A DNA stretch of 9,049 nucleotides from Pseudomonadota bacterium (GTDB lineage: Bacteria > Pseudomonadota > Gammaproteobacteria > Burkholderiales > Burkholderiaceae_C): the NCBI GenBank assembly GCA_023435325.1, contig JAEYRT010000236.1:1-9049 (forward strand), given 5' to 3'. The translations under genes and the position numbers were made by a program. Positions 1 through 8,584 of this stretch are shown here, one piece after another. The notes beneath the pieces are model-generated. The model saw only the letters and a program-made list of their open reading frames with translations, was not told where the DNA came from and ran no database searches. Position 1 is the stretch's first letter. Each line of letters begins with the position of its first letter.

Positions 1-2713
<2,713 letters not shown>

Positions 2714-2715
2714 TT

Positions 2716-3840
2716 ATGACCAAGCACCGTGTAGTCGTTGGCCTGTCCGGCGGCGTAGATTCCGCAGTCACTGCGCATTTGCTCAAGCAGCAGGGCCACG
2801 ATGTGGTCGGCATCTTCATGAAGAACTGGGAAGATGACGACGACAGCGAGTTTTGCTCCAGCCGCCAGGACTTTCTGGATGCGGCCAGCGTGGCCGATGT
2901 GATCGGTATCGAGATTGAGCATGTCAACTTTGCCGCCGATTACAAAGACCGCGTGTTTGCCGAGTTTCTGCGCGAATACCAAGCCGGCCGCACACCCAAC
3001 CCTGATGTGCTGTGCAATGCCGAAATCAAGTTCAAGGCTTTCCTGGACCATGCCATGCGCCTGGGCGCGGAAAAGATTGCCACCGGCCACTATGCCCGCG
3101 TGCGCCAGAACGAACAGACAGGTTTGTTTGAGTTGCTCAAGGGCGTGGACAACAGCAAGGACCAGAGCTACTTCCTGCACCGCCTGAACCAGGCACAGCT
3201 GTCCAAGGCCATGTTCCCCGTCGGCGAGCTGTGCAAGACCGAAGTGCGCCGCATTGCGGAAGAAATCGGCCTGCCCAATGCGAAAAAGAAAGACTCGACC
3301 GGTATCTGCTTTATCGGCGAGCGCCCCTTCCGTGAGTTCTTGAACCGCTACATCAGCAAGGAGCCGGGCTGGATTCTGGACGACCGCAATCGCCGTTTGG
3401 GCAAGCACGTGGGGCTGAGCTTCTACACCTTGGGTCAGCGCTCTGGTCTGGGCATTGGTGGTGTGAAGGAAAAGGGCGCAGCCCGTGGTGCTGGCGACCA
3501 CCAGCCCTGGTTTGTGGCCGCCAAGGAAATGGACAAGAACGTGTTGCGTGTGGTGCAAGGGCATGATCACCCCATGCTGCTGTCCCACCGCCTGGATGCC
3601 GACAGCGCCAGCTGGGTGGCGGGTCACCCCCCGGCTGCGGGCACTTATGGCTCCAAGACGCGCTACCGCCAGCCGGATTCGCCAGCCAACATTGGCAGCG
3701 ACGCCACCAATACCCACTTCCGTCTGGACTTTCCGGAGGCGCAATGGGCTGTCACGCCCGGCCAGTCGGCCGTGCTGTATGACGGCGATGTGTGCCTGGG
3801 TGGCGGCATCATTGCCGCCGTAGACCCGGAAAAAGCCTGA
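2716..3840 (+). CDS. mnmA: tRNA-specific 2-thiouridylase MnmA
   Basis: MnmA (also TrmU) adds the sulfur of 2-thiouridine at the wobble base U34 of tRNA-Lys, -Glu and -Gln, using ATP to adenylate the base and a persulfide passed along the sulfur relay. The 374-residue length is normal. The ATP-binding PP-loop SGGVDS is at residues 11-16. The nucleophilic cysteine is Cys100 in [12 protein letters not shown] and the persulfide-carrying cysteine is Cys198 in [10 protein letters not shown], about 100 residues apart as in E. coli. GHYAR (124-128), the tRNA-contacting [10 protein letters not shown] stretch (148-157) and the C-terminal beta-barrel segment (ALYDGD-like VLYDGD, 353-358; GGGII, 362-366) are all present. 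The ATG at 2716 has GGAG eight to eleven bases upstream and follows the channel gene by 23 bases with no terminator between, so the two probably share a transcript. A strong hairpin terminator lies about 90 bases after the stop. Confidence 0.97.
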   Translation: MTKHRVVVGLSGGVDSAVTAHLLKQQGHDVVGIFMKNWEDDDDSEFCSSRQDFLDAASVADVIGIEIEHVNFAADYKDRVFAEFLREYQAGRTPNPDVLCNAEIKFKAFLDHAMRLGAEKIATGHYARVRQNEQTGLFELLKGVDNSKDQSYFLHRLNQAQLSKAMFPVGELCKTEVRRIAEEIGLPNAKKKDSTGICFIGERPFREFLNRYISKEPGWILDDRNRRLGKHVGLSFYTLGQRSGLGIGGVKEKGAARGAGDHQPWFVAAKEMDKNVLRVVQGHDHPMLLSHRLDADSASWVAGHPPAAGTYGSKTRYRQPDSPANIGSDATNTHFRLDFPEAQWAVTPGQSAVLYDGDVCLGGGIIAAVDPEKA

Positions 3841-3924
3841 TTCACTGGATCACCTGTTGCCTGGCCCCGGTGTCCGGTGCCCGGACGGCGGCCGTGCAAC
3901 CACCGAAGCCGTTGAACCGGCCAT

Positions 3925-3959
3925 AAAAAAGGGATGCATGGCATCCCTTTTTGTTTTTT
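3925..3959. terminator. Bidirectional rho-independent terminator between mnmA and the 86-aa gene
   Basis: The stem GGGATGC (3931-3937) pairs with GCATCCC (3941-3947) around a three-base ATG loop. It is preceded by six A (3925-3930) and followed by TTTTTGTTTTTT (3948-3959), so it has a U-tract on either strand. It can end mnmA transcription from the left and the convergent minus-strand gene (stop at 3984) from the right. Confidence 0.93.
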
Positions 3960-3983
3960 CGGGGCCTTAGGCCAGCCTGCACA

Positions 3984-4244
3984 TCAAGGGATGATGGCAA
4001 TGCTGCCTTCATCCACGTAATACAGAAACTCTTCACGTGCCAAGGTGACGGTCACGGGCTGGCCCTCGCTGGTCCACGACAGCACCATGCTGGCAATCGC
4101 CACATCGACTTCGACCATTTGCCCCACTGGCAGCTCTTCCAGAGGCCCGTCTCCCACACGGTGTTGGACCTTGCCCTGAATGCGGGCTTGAAAATGCTCG
4201 GGTAACTCGGTGTTGGGGGTCGTTGTCGTTGGTGATGTTGTCAT
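3984..4244 (-). CDS. Conserved-looking hypothetical protein, 86 residues
   Basis: I do not recognise a named family. The protein opens with a Thr/Pro-rich, probably disordered stretch (MTTSPTTTTPNTELPEH, residues 1-17). It then has a compact segment alternating polar and hydrophobic residues (FQARIQGKVQHRVGDGP, EELPVGQMVEVDVAIASMVL, GQPVTVTLAREEFLYYV), suggesting a small beta-rich domain ending DEGSIAIIP. There is no signal peptide, membrane span or cysteine, so it is probably cytosolic. The ATG at 4244 is chosen because GAGGAG lies seven bases upstream; an in-frame ATG at 4310 would add 22 residues of low-complexity sequence that would encode the ribosome site and a hairpin. It is convergent with mnmA, sharing its terminator, and divergent from aspA. 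Codon use resembles its neighbours, which argues for a resident gene. Its function cannot be stated. Confidence 0.8.
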   Translation of the reverse strand: MTTSPTTTTPNTELPEHFQARIQGKVQHRVGDGPLEELPVGQMVEVDVAIASMVLSWTSEGQPVTVTLAREEFLYYVDEGSIAIIP

Positions 4245-4250
4245 TGCAAG

Positions 4251-4256
4251 CTCCTC
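4251..4256 (-). promoter_or_regulatory. Ribosome binding site fixing the start of the 86-aa gene
   Basis: On the minus strand the sequence reads GAGGAG, then seven bases (CTTGCA plus one shared position at the edge of the motif), then ATG at 4244. This is the only strong Shine-Dalgarno near the possible starts of this gene and decides between ATG 4244 and the upstream in-frame ATG at 4310. Confidence 0.75.
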
Positions 4257-4347
4257 ATTGCGCAAGCCGCCACGCTGGCGGCCACAAGACACTGTAACTG
4301 GGGCTTGCAAACATGTCTGTCAGTGTCCAAGCCATCGGAGGCCACAA

Positions 4348-4431
4348 ATGTTTCTTTTTGCAGCAACTTGCGCAATGCTTGCACCAAAAGAACGCATTGT
4401 TTTCGCACTATTTCAGTGCGATATGCGTTAA
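4348..4431 (+). CDS. Possible small ORF, 27 residues, upstream of aspA
   Basis: An ATG at 4348 is preceded by CGGAGG (4336-4341), leaving six bases between the GGAGG core and the start, an excellent ribosome site. The frame encodes 27 residues beginning MFLFAATCAMLAPKER and ending FALFQCDMR before TAA at 4429-4431. It is hydrophobic with two short non-polar runs split by PKER, so it could be a small membrane peptide or a leader peptide. A perfect 7-bp hairpin (4403-4421) overlaps its last third. Its reality is uncertain: a frame this short arises easily by chance, and no homologue can be checked here. The stop is 272 bases before aspA, far for a classic attenuator. Confidence 0.25.
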   Translation: MFLFAATCAMLAPKERIVFALFQCDMR

Positions 4432-4443
4432 AAACAACCATGT

Positions 4444-4477
4444 TATGCGTTTTATTTATTTATATGCCTTTTATTTA
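4444..4477. repeat. Near-identical 15-base direct repeats in the AT-rich island
   Basis: TATGCGTTTTATTTA (4444-4458) recurs as TATGCCTTTTATTTA (4463-4477) with one mismatch and a 19-base period. A shorter copy of the head, TATGCGTT, lies at 4422-4429, 22 bases before the first full copy. Spacing near two helical turns suits a repeated protein-binding site or a bent upstream activating region for aspA, but this is inference. Confidence 0.55.
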
Positions 4478-4635
4478 ATCCAATTTACTTAAATTGCACC
4501 AATTTCGGGCGAAATGCATGCATCTATGCACAAAACTCGTGCAAGCCATGCGCAAGACGTTTGATAATTCCTGGCAATGCCTGCGCAACAGCCCATGCGG
4601 CTTGAGCATCACAGGTCGCCCTTGATGGCAGACAG

Positions 4636-4658
4636 ACGCCGCCTCCCGCAGGCGGCGT
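4636..4658 (+). promoter_or_regulatory. aspA: GC-rich hairpin just upstream of aspA
   Basis: ACGCCGCCT (4636-4644) pairs perfectly with AGGCGGCGT (4650-4658) around a five-base CCCGC loop. It ends 45 bases before the aspA start. The only T-run nearby, in GTCTTTTATT, begins about 18 bases after the stem, so it is not a canonical terminator. It may be a structured part of the aspA leader or a degenerate attenuator. Confidence 0.5.
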
Positions 4659-4703
4659 TGCTGCGTCAGGCCCCGTCTTTTATTGCATTGGAGAGATACC
4701 GTC

Positions 4704-6110
4704 ATGCGCCAAGAAAGCGATTTTCTGGGTACCAAGAACATTCCTGACAACGCCTACTGGGGTGTGCACTCTGCCCGTGCCGTGGAGAACTTTCCCATCA
4801 CCGGCCAGAGCGTAGCCCAAATGCCCGCCCTGATTCGCGGCTTCGCCTATGTGAAGAAGGCGGCGGCAGCGGCCAATCTGGCCATGGGCGCCATCGACGC
4901 GCAACAGGCCTCCGCCATCTCCAAGGCATGCGACATTCTGATTGCCGGACAGCACCATGACCAGTTTGTGGTGGATGTCATCCAGGGCGGTGCAGGCACC
5001 TCGACCAATATGAACGCCAATGAGGTGATTGCCAATCTGGCCCTGGAAACCCTGGGTCTGGACAAGGGCCGCTACGACGTGATTCACCCCAACGACCACG
5101 TCAACGCTTCGCAGTCCACCAACGATGCCTATCCCACCTCGGTGAAGCTGGCCACGTATTTTGAAATCCAGGATCTGCTGGCCGCTCTGGCATCGCTGCG
5201 CGGCGCCTTTCAGGCCAAGGCGGAGGAATTCAAGGACGTGCTGAAGATTGGTCGCACCCAGCTGCAAGACGCCGTGCCCATGACGCTGGGCCAGGAGTTC
5301 AATGCCTTCGTTTCCATGATTGCCGCCGACGAACAGCGTCTGCGTGAATCGGCCAAGCTGCTGTGCGAGATCAACATGGGCGGCACAGCAATCGGTACCG
5401 GCATCAACGCTCCCGTCGGCTATGCCGACGTAGTGACCACCAAGCTGGCCGAATTCTCTGGCGTGCCCGTATTCAAGTCCAATGACATGATCGCCGGCAC
5501 TGCCGATACAGGTGTGTTTGCCGATATCTCCGGCATCCTCAAGCGCATTGCCGTGAAGCTGTCCAAGATCAGCAACGATTTGCGCCTGCTGTCCTCTGGC
5601 CCACAAGCTGGCGTGGGCGACATCAGGCTGCCTGCACGCCAGGCCGGTTCTTCCATCATGCCCGGCAAGGTCAATCCCGTGATCCCCGAGGTGATGAACC
5701 AGGTGTGCTTTGAAGTGATCGGCAACGATGCTGCCATCACCATGGCCGTGGAAGGCGGACAGCTGCAGCTCAATGCGTTTGAACCCCTGATGGCCTGGGC
5801 CCTGCACCAAAGCCTGACCCATCTGAGCCGCGCCTGCCACACCCTGCAGGTCAACTGCGTGGAAGGCATCGAGGCCAACACCTCGCTGCTGGATACACGC
5901 ATTGCCGAGTCCGTGACGCTGGTCACTGCCCTGAACCCGTTGATTGGCTACGAAAAGGCGGCCAAGATTGCCAAGACCGCCATCGCCACCGGCAAGCCGA
6001 TTGCTGCAGTGGCGGAAGAGCTGGGCATTCTGAGCCAGGCGAAAATGCAGTCGCTGCTGGTGGCGGACAAGCTCACCACCCCCGGTGCGCTGTCAGCGGA
6101 AACGGTGTAA
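4704..6110 (+). CDS. aspA: Aspartate ammonia-lyase (aspartase)
   Basis: Aspartase reversibly deaminates L-aspartate to fumarate and ammonia, feeding the TCA cycle and allowing aspartate to serve as a carbon or nitrogen source. It works as a cytosolic homotetramer. The 468-residue length fits the family. Three conserved superfamily regions are present: GGAGTSTNMNANE (95-107) with HPNDHVNASQSTNDAYPT (128-145), GRTQLQDAVPMTLGQEF (183-199) and the signature loop GSSIMPGKVN (315-324), in which Ser316 is the expected catalytic base. I prefer aspartase to class II fumarase because of GRTQLQDAVPM where FumC has GRTHLQDATPL, and because NPVIPEVMNQVCF follows the signature. ATG 4704 is chosen since GGAG lies about ten bases upstream; the in-frame TTG at 4683 would place that site inside the gene. 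A strong terminator follows. The long structured upstream region suggests regulated expression. Confidence 0.95.
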   Translation: MRQESDFLGTKNIPDNAYWGVHSARAVENFPITGQSVAQMPALIRGFAYVKKAAAAANLAMGAIDAQQASAISKACDILIAGQHHDQFVVDVIQGGAGTSTNMNANEVIANLALETLGLDKGRYDVIHPNDHVNASQSTNDAYPTSVKLATYFEIQDLLAALASLRGAFQAKAEEFKDVLKIGRTQLQDAVPMTLGQEFNAFVSMIAADEQRLRESAKLLCEINMGGTAIGTGINAPVGYADVVTTKLAEFSGVPVFKSNDMIAGTADTGVFADISGILKRIAVKLSKISNDLRLLSSGPQAGVGDIRLPARQAGSSIMPGKVNPVIPEVMNQVCFEVIGNDAAITMAVEGGQLQLNAFEPLMAWALHQSLTHLSRACHTLQVNCVEGIEANTSLLDTRIAESVTLVTALNPLIGYEKAAKIAKTAIATGKPIAAVAEELGILSQAKMQSLLVADKLTTPGALSAETV

Positions 6111-6132
6111 GCCGCAGTCCGACCGCTCCATG

Positions 6133-6169
6133 AAAAAAGCCATGGCCTCACGGCCATGGCTTTTTGTTT
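6133..6169. terminator. Bidirectional rho-independent terminator between aspA and the HPF-like gene
   Basis: GCCATGGCC (6139-6147) pairs perfectly with GGCCATGGC (6152-6160) around TCAC. Six A precede it (6133-6138) and TTTTTGTTT follows (6161-6169), so both strands have a U-tract. It lies 22 bases after the aspA stop and about 20 bases past the stop of the convergent HPF-like gene. Confidence 0.93.
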
Positions 6170-6188
6170 GGGTGCTGGCCCTTGAGGG

Positions 6189-6560
6189 TCAGCCTTCCGT
6201 TCCCGTCGCGGGGTCTTCCGCACCGCGCACGCTTTCACGAATATTTTTGTCCCGCACCTTATCCAGATCCGACTCGACGGCACGGCGCAGTTTTTCCAGG
6301 GCCGCGCTAAAGGCTTCGCGGACTTTTTCTGCTTCGGCGTTCACAGCCACGGGCTGGCGACCATTGGCCCGCGTTTCCAGCACGCACTTCTTACCCGGGC
6401 CGCCGGTGGCCTTCAAGGCATCGACACTGGACAGGAACACCTCGACCCGCACCACATGCTCTTTCAGGCGGGCCAGCTTGTTACCTGCTTCTTCCCGGAC
6501 CCATGCTTCCAGCGAATCACCACCTTGAATGGTTGCGTCGGTATGGACTTGTACTTGCAT
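6189..6560 (-). CDS. HPF/RaiA-family ribosome-associated protein
   Basis: Family members bind the decoding groove of the 30S subunit and inactivate or dimerise ribosomes in stationary phase or stress. This 123-residue protein shows the beta-alpha-beta-beta-beta-alpha pattern: a first strand (MQVQVHTDAT), a helix (DSLEAWVREEAGNKLARL, 15-32), strands (VVRVEVFLSSV, 36-46; KKCVLETRANG, 57-67; QPVAVNAEA, 69-77) and a long basic helix (VREAFSAALEKLRRAVESDL, 80-99). The acidic tail ends EDPATGTEG. It lacks the C-terminal dimerisation domain of long HPF, so it belongs to the short type; GGPGKK in a strand-connecting loop is an elaboration relative to E. coli HPF. The start is set by AAGGAGA just upstream of ATG 6560; longer upstream frames would bury that site. 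It stands alone, downstream of a 390-base gap on its promoter side, and shares a terminator with aspA. Confidence 0.8.
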   Translation of the reverse strand: MQVQVHTDATIQGGDSLEAWVREEAGNKLARLKEHVVRVEVFLSSVDALKATGGPGKKCVLETRANGRQPVAVNAEAEKVREAFSAALEKLRRAVESDLDKVRDKNIRESVRGAEDPATGTEG

Positions 6561-6951
6561 GCATTTCTCCTTGTCGCCAAAGCCGCGCGCCGTGACGGAG
6601 CGCGGCGGTTGTGCTGGTAGCCAGCGAAAAAAGGGGGAGGTGCTCACCACCGCTGCTCGCGTTGGCAAGACACCTTTATGTCTGCAGTGTGGGACTGAAC
6701 CCAGGCATTTCAAGACAGCCTAGATCGTCTTCTTGCGCTTGATCAAGCAAGCAAACCCTGGCGCCCCAAGAAATCCAGGGTTAACCCCGGTCAATCTGGT
6801 GCTGGCAACGTCAGCTCCGGCGGCAGTGCGTCAACACAGCTGCCGTACTGTTGGCAGAACCCACCATAAAAACCGCGCGGCCCCGATTCCTACATGACAA
6901 GCGTCAAACCCAAGGGTACAAACACAGATAGTTGCCAGCCCTTTGCCACTT
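6561..6951. other. Divergent intergenic region between the HPF-like gene and the amidotransferase
   Basis: No convincing gene is seen in these 390 bases; short frames show no ribosome sites or recognisable protein. Besides the leader hairpin at 6582-6606 there are two perfect palindromes, GCTTGATCAAGC (6737-6748) and GGGTTAACCC (6778-6787), with centres 40 bases apart, and a small inverted repeat CTGCC/GGCAG (6840-6844 with 6853-6857). The region must carry promoters for both divergent genes, but no clear sigma-70 pair stands out. Confidence 0.55.
6582..6606 (-). promoter_or_regulatory. Hairpin in the leader of the HPF-like gene
   Basis: GCCGCGC (6582-6588) pairs with GCGCGGC (6600-6606), and the loop can close further through CCG (6590-6592) with CGG (6596-6598). 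On the minus strand this sits about 20 to 45 bases before the start codon and just ahead of the AAGGAG ribosome site. It could modulate translation or transcript stability; it has no U-tract and is not a terminator. Confidence 0.45.
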
Positions 6952-7824
6952 ATGCCCATACCCACCAGCCGCCGTCTCAAGATTGGCCTGTCGGCCTGTT
7001 TTTCTCACGCAGATCCCAGCCGCTCGCTGTTCACGGGCAAAACCCTGCAGTATGTGGAGCAGTCGATTGCCCACTGGATCATGTCCAGCGGGGCCATGGT
7101 GGTCATGGTGCCCTGCCCCATGGGGGAGACGGCCAAGGGCGATGTCACGCTGGCCCACTACGCCGAATGGCTGGACGGCGTGGTCATGCACGGTGGCGCC
7201 GATGTGTGGCCCGGCAGCTACGGCGAGGAACCGTTGCGCCCCGAATGGCTGGGCGACCGGGTACGTGATCTGTATGACCTGGCCGTGGTGGAGGCTTTCA
7301 GCCAGGCGGGCAAGCCAATTTTCGGTGTGTGCCGTGGGCTGCAGCTGATCAATGTGGCCTTTGGCGGCACGCTGTACCAGGACATCCTCACCCAGGTCCC
7401 GGGGGCACAGGTCCACCGCAACGCCAGCACTTATGACAAGCACCAGCACGATATCCACATCGTCAAAGGCTCACGGCTGGCGGAGCTCTATCCCAACACC
7501 TACATGGCGCGGGTCAACAGCATTCACCACCAAGGCATCAAAGCCGTAGCCCCGGAATTTGCGGTGGAAGCGTGGAGCGTGCCCGACCATATCCCGGAAG
7601 CCATCTACCGCCACGCCCCGGGCAAAAGCTATATCGCAGCCACACAGTGGCACCCGGAGTTCCACAACCCCGACAGCCCCATCATCGACAGCAGCGTGCT
7701 GCTGAACGACTTTCTGGCCGCCTGCGAGCGCGCCAAGTTCCGTCCTGCACAAAGCCACAGTCCCTTCCAGATCCGCGACCGCGCCTCGCGCGTGCTGCGT
7801 CGTGCGTTGCTGCGCAGGCAATAA
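6952..7824 (+). CDS. Class I glutamine amidotransferase, gamma-glutamyl-GABA hydrolase (PuuD) type
   Basis: The peptidase C26 family hydrolyses gamma-glutamyl bonds; PuuD releases GABA from gamma-glutamyl-GABA in putrescine breakdown. The triad is visible: nucleophile Cys127 in KPIFGVCRGLQLINV, and His234 with Glu236 in TQWHPEF. Also typical are DGVVMHGGADVWPGSY (75-90), where the oxyanion-side glycines lie, FGGTLYQDI (137-145) and VNSIHHQGI (188-196). At 290 residues it is longer than E. coli PuuD (254), mainly through a basic C-terminal tail (RDRASRVLRRALLRR) that might be an appendage for interaction. The start is uncertain: ATG 6952 is preferred, with TTG 6943 in frame, and neither has a clear Shine-Dalgarno. 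No other putrescine genes are in the window, so the substrate is unproven. The stop runs straight into a repeat-like terminator. Confidence 0.88.
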   Translation: MPIPTSRRLKIGLSACFSHADPSRSLFTGKTLQYVEQSIAHWIMSSGAMVVMVPCPMGETAKGDVTLAHYAEWLDGVVMHGGADVWPGSYGEEPLRPEWLGDRVRDLYDLAVVEAFSQAGKPIFGVCRGLQLINVAFGGTLYQDILTQVPGAQVHRNASTYDKHQHDIHIVKGSRLAELYPNTYMARVNSIHHQGIKAVAPEFAVEAWSVPDHIPEAIYRHAPGKSYIAATQWHPEFHNPDSPIIDSSVLLNDFLAACERAKFRPAQSHSPFQIRDRASRVLRRALLRRQ

Positions 7825-7916
7825 AAAAAGGAGCTGCTATCGCTTATCAAACAAGGAATCCCAATAGAAAACCATCGGAATTCCTTGTTTAGACAGCGTA
7901 GGTCGCTCTCTTTTTA
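7823..7916 (+). terminator. Long hairpin terminator resembling a dispersed Comamonadaceae element
   Basis: Beginning at the amidotransferase stop, seven A lead into GGAGCTGCTATCGCTTATC, then AAACAAGGAAT (7849-7859), a 20-base loop, its exact complement ATTCCTTGTTT (7880-7890), and GACAGCGTAGGTCGCTCTCTTTTT-like sequence ending in a U-tract (7911-7915). The outer arms GAGCTGCTATCGCT and AGCGTAGGTCGCTC pair imperfectly, giving one long hairpin with an 11-bp perfect inner stem. The GAGCTGCTA-CGCTT arm resembles a short palindromic terminator-like sequence I recall as frequent after genes in this family, here diverged and with an altered centre. Copy number cannot be judged from one window. Confidence 0.7.
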
Positions 7917-7931
7917 AAAAATCAAATCAAC

Positions 7932-7955
7932 AAAAAACCGCCCGAAGGCGGTTTT
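7932..7955. terminator. Rho-independent terminator, stronger on the minus strand
   Basis: CCGCC (7938-7942) pairs with GGCGG (7947-7951) around CGAA, and flanking A and T runs extend the pairing (AAAA 7934-7937 with TTTT 7952-7955). On the minus strand the tail is six T, so it probably ends the slyD transcript some 135 bases after the slyD stop; on the plus strand it backs up the preceding hairpin. Confidence 0.85.
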
Positions 7956-8008
7956 CTTTATGAAAAGCACAGTGGCTTCCGCCTGTCACAACCGTGTTGG
8001 GACAAGGC

Positions 8009-8049
8009 GCAAGCGCGCAGACAGTGGCATCGCCACGGCAAGCGCTTGC
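8009..8049. repeat. Nested inverted repeat in the slyD 3' spacer
   Basis: GCAAGCGC (8009-8016) pairs with GCGCTTGC (8042-8049), enclosing a second stem GTGGC (8024-8028) with GCCAC (8032-8036) around ATC. The right arm also forms a perfect 12-base palindrome by itself, GCAAGCGCTTGC (8038-8049). On the minus strand it lies between the slyD stop and the terminator, so it would be a structured 3' untranslated region. Confidence 0.5.
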
Positions 8050-8086
8050 AACGCCGCATCAGCGCTGTTTTGGCAGACCCCACCAA

Positions 8087-8572
8087 TTAGTGGTGGTGGC
8101 CGTGACCGCCGTGCACATGGCGGTGCTCGATTTCTACGGCTTCTGCCGCACGCACTTCGGTTACCTTGCAGCTGAAACGCAGGGCCTTGCCTGCCAGCGG
8201 ATGGTTGCCGTCCAGAATCACCACGGGGCCTTTGATCTTGACCACGTTGTAGATCTGGGGCAGGCCTTGGTCATTGGTACCACGCAGCTGGCCGCCCACC
8301 TTCACCCCGGGAGGGAACTCCCCTTTGGGGATGTTGCGCATCAGGCTTTCATCGCGCTCGCCAAAGCCTTCTTCCACGGTCATGTCGATGGTCAGGGCGT
8401 CACCCACGGCCTTGCCTTCCAGTGCAGCTTCCACCTTGGCGAAGATGTTGTCGTAACCACCGTGCAAGTAGGCGACATCGCCCTTGTCCAGCAGCGCACC
8501 CGCGATGCCGCCCTTGAGAATTTCGTGGATTTTGTAGTTCAGCGTGACCGCCGTGTCTTTGGTGATGTTCAT
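8087..8572 (-). CDS. slyD: SlyD-type FKBP peptidyl-prolyl cis-trans isomerase
   Basis: SlyD proteins combine prolyl isomerase and chaperone activity and, through a His-rich tail, bind nickel for hydrogenase or urease maturation. This 161-residue protein has a split FKBP domain: an N-terminal part (TAVTLNYKIHE, YLHGGYDNIFAKVEAALEGK, 35-54), the insert-in-flap segment (EEGFGERDESLMRNIPKGEF to roughly VVKIKG, 67-115), and the conserved return VVILDGNHPLAGKALRFSCKV (117-137, with DGNHPLAGK at 121-129). The tail HRHVHGGHGHHH (150-161) has seven histidines. Where E. coli SlyD has a Leu-Ile-x-Gly-Leu-Glu helix start, this one has NIFAKVEAAL, as I recall for the beta-proteobacterial paralogue, so isomerase activity may differ. 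ATG 8572 gives the usual MxITKDT-like opening; the in-frame ATG within the upstream hairpin would add 12 residues. No good Shine-Dalgarno is visible. Confidence 0.9.
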   Translation of the reverse strand: MNITKDTAVTLNYKIHEILKGGIAGALLDKGDVAYLHGGYDNIFAKVEAALEGKAVGDALTIDMTVEEGFGERDESLMRNIPKGEFPPGVKVGGQLRGTNDQGLPQIYNVVKIKGPVVILDGNHPLAGKALRFSCKVTEVRAAEAVEIEHRHVHGGHGHHH

Positions 8573-8584
8573 GTGCGTTGCCAC

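Larger units (their letters stand above)
4245..4703. other. Divergent intergenic region upstream of aspA
   Basis: About 460 bases between the 86-aa gene and aspA hold no long gene. Next to the 86-aa gene there is a 7-bp hairpin (GCCGCCA 4266-4272 with TGGCGGC 4276-4282) and a wider inverted repeat (GACACTG 4288-4294 with CAGTGTC 4321-4327). A possible 27-codon ORF (4348-4431) contains a third perfect hairpin (TCGCACT 4403-4409 with AGTGCGA 4415-4421). An AT-rich island follows at about 4429-4495, standing out from the GC-rich surroundings and carrying direct repeats. A GC-rich hairpin at 4636-4658 lies just before aspA. The promoters of both flanking genes must be here, but I could not pick a convincing -35/-10 pair, nor a full FNR or CRP site. 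Confidence 0.6.

Noticed and set aside
4680..5840. A 386-codon open frame on the minus strand opposite aspA
   Set aside because: It is antisense to a full-length aspartase with the signature loop, and has no start signal or protein-like features.
4704..6110. Class II fumarase instead of aspartase
   Set aside because: GRTQLQDAVPM and NPVIPEVMNQV match aspartase, whereas FumC has GRTHLQDATPL and a different sequence after GSSIMPGKVN.
6851..6866. A tRNA 3' end, suggested by CCCACCA
   Set aside because: No T-loop GTTCRANNC, anticodon stem or acceptor-stem partner is found upstream; the same holds for the similar sequence at 8070-8085.
7960..8175. A 71-codon plus-strand frame starting after the terminator at 7932-7955
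   Set aside because: It overlaps the end of slyD on the opposite strand, has no ribosome site, and its latter half is the antisense of the SlyD His-rich tail.
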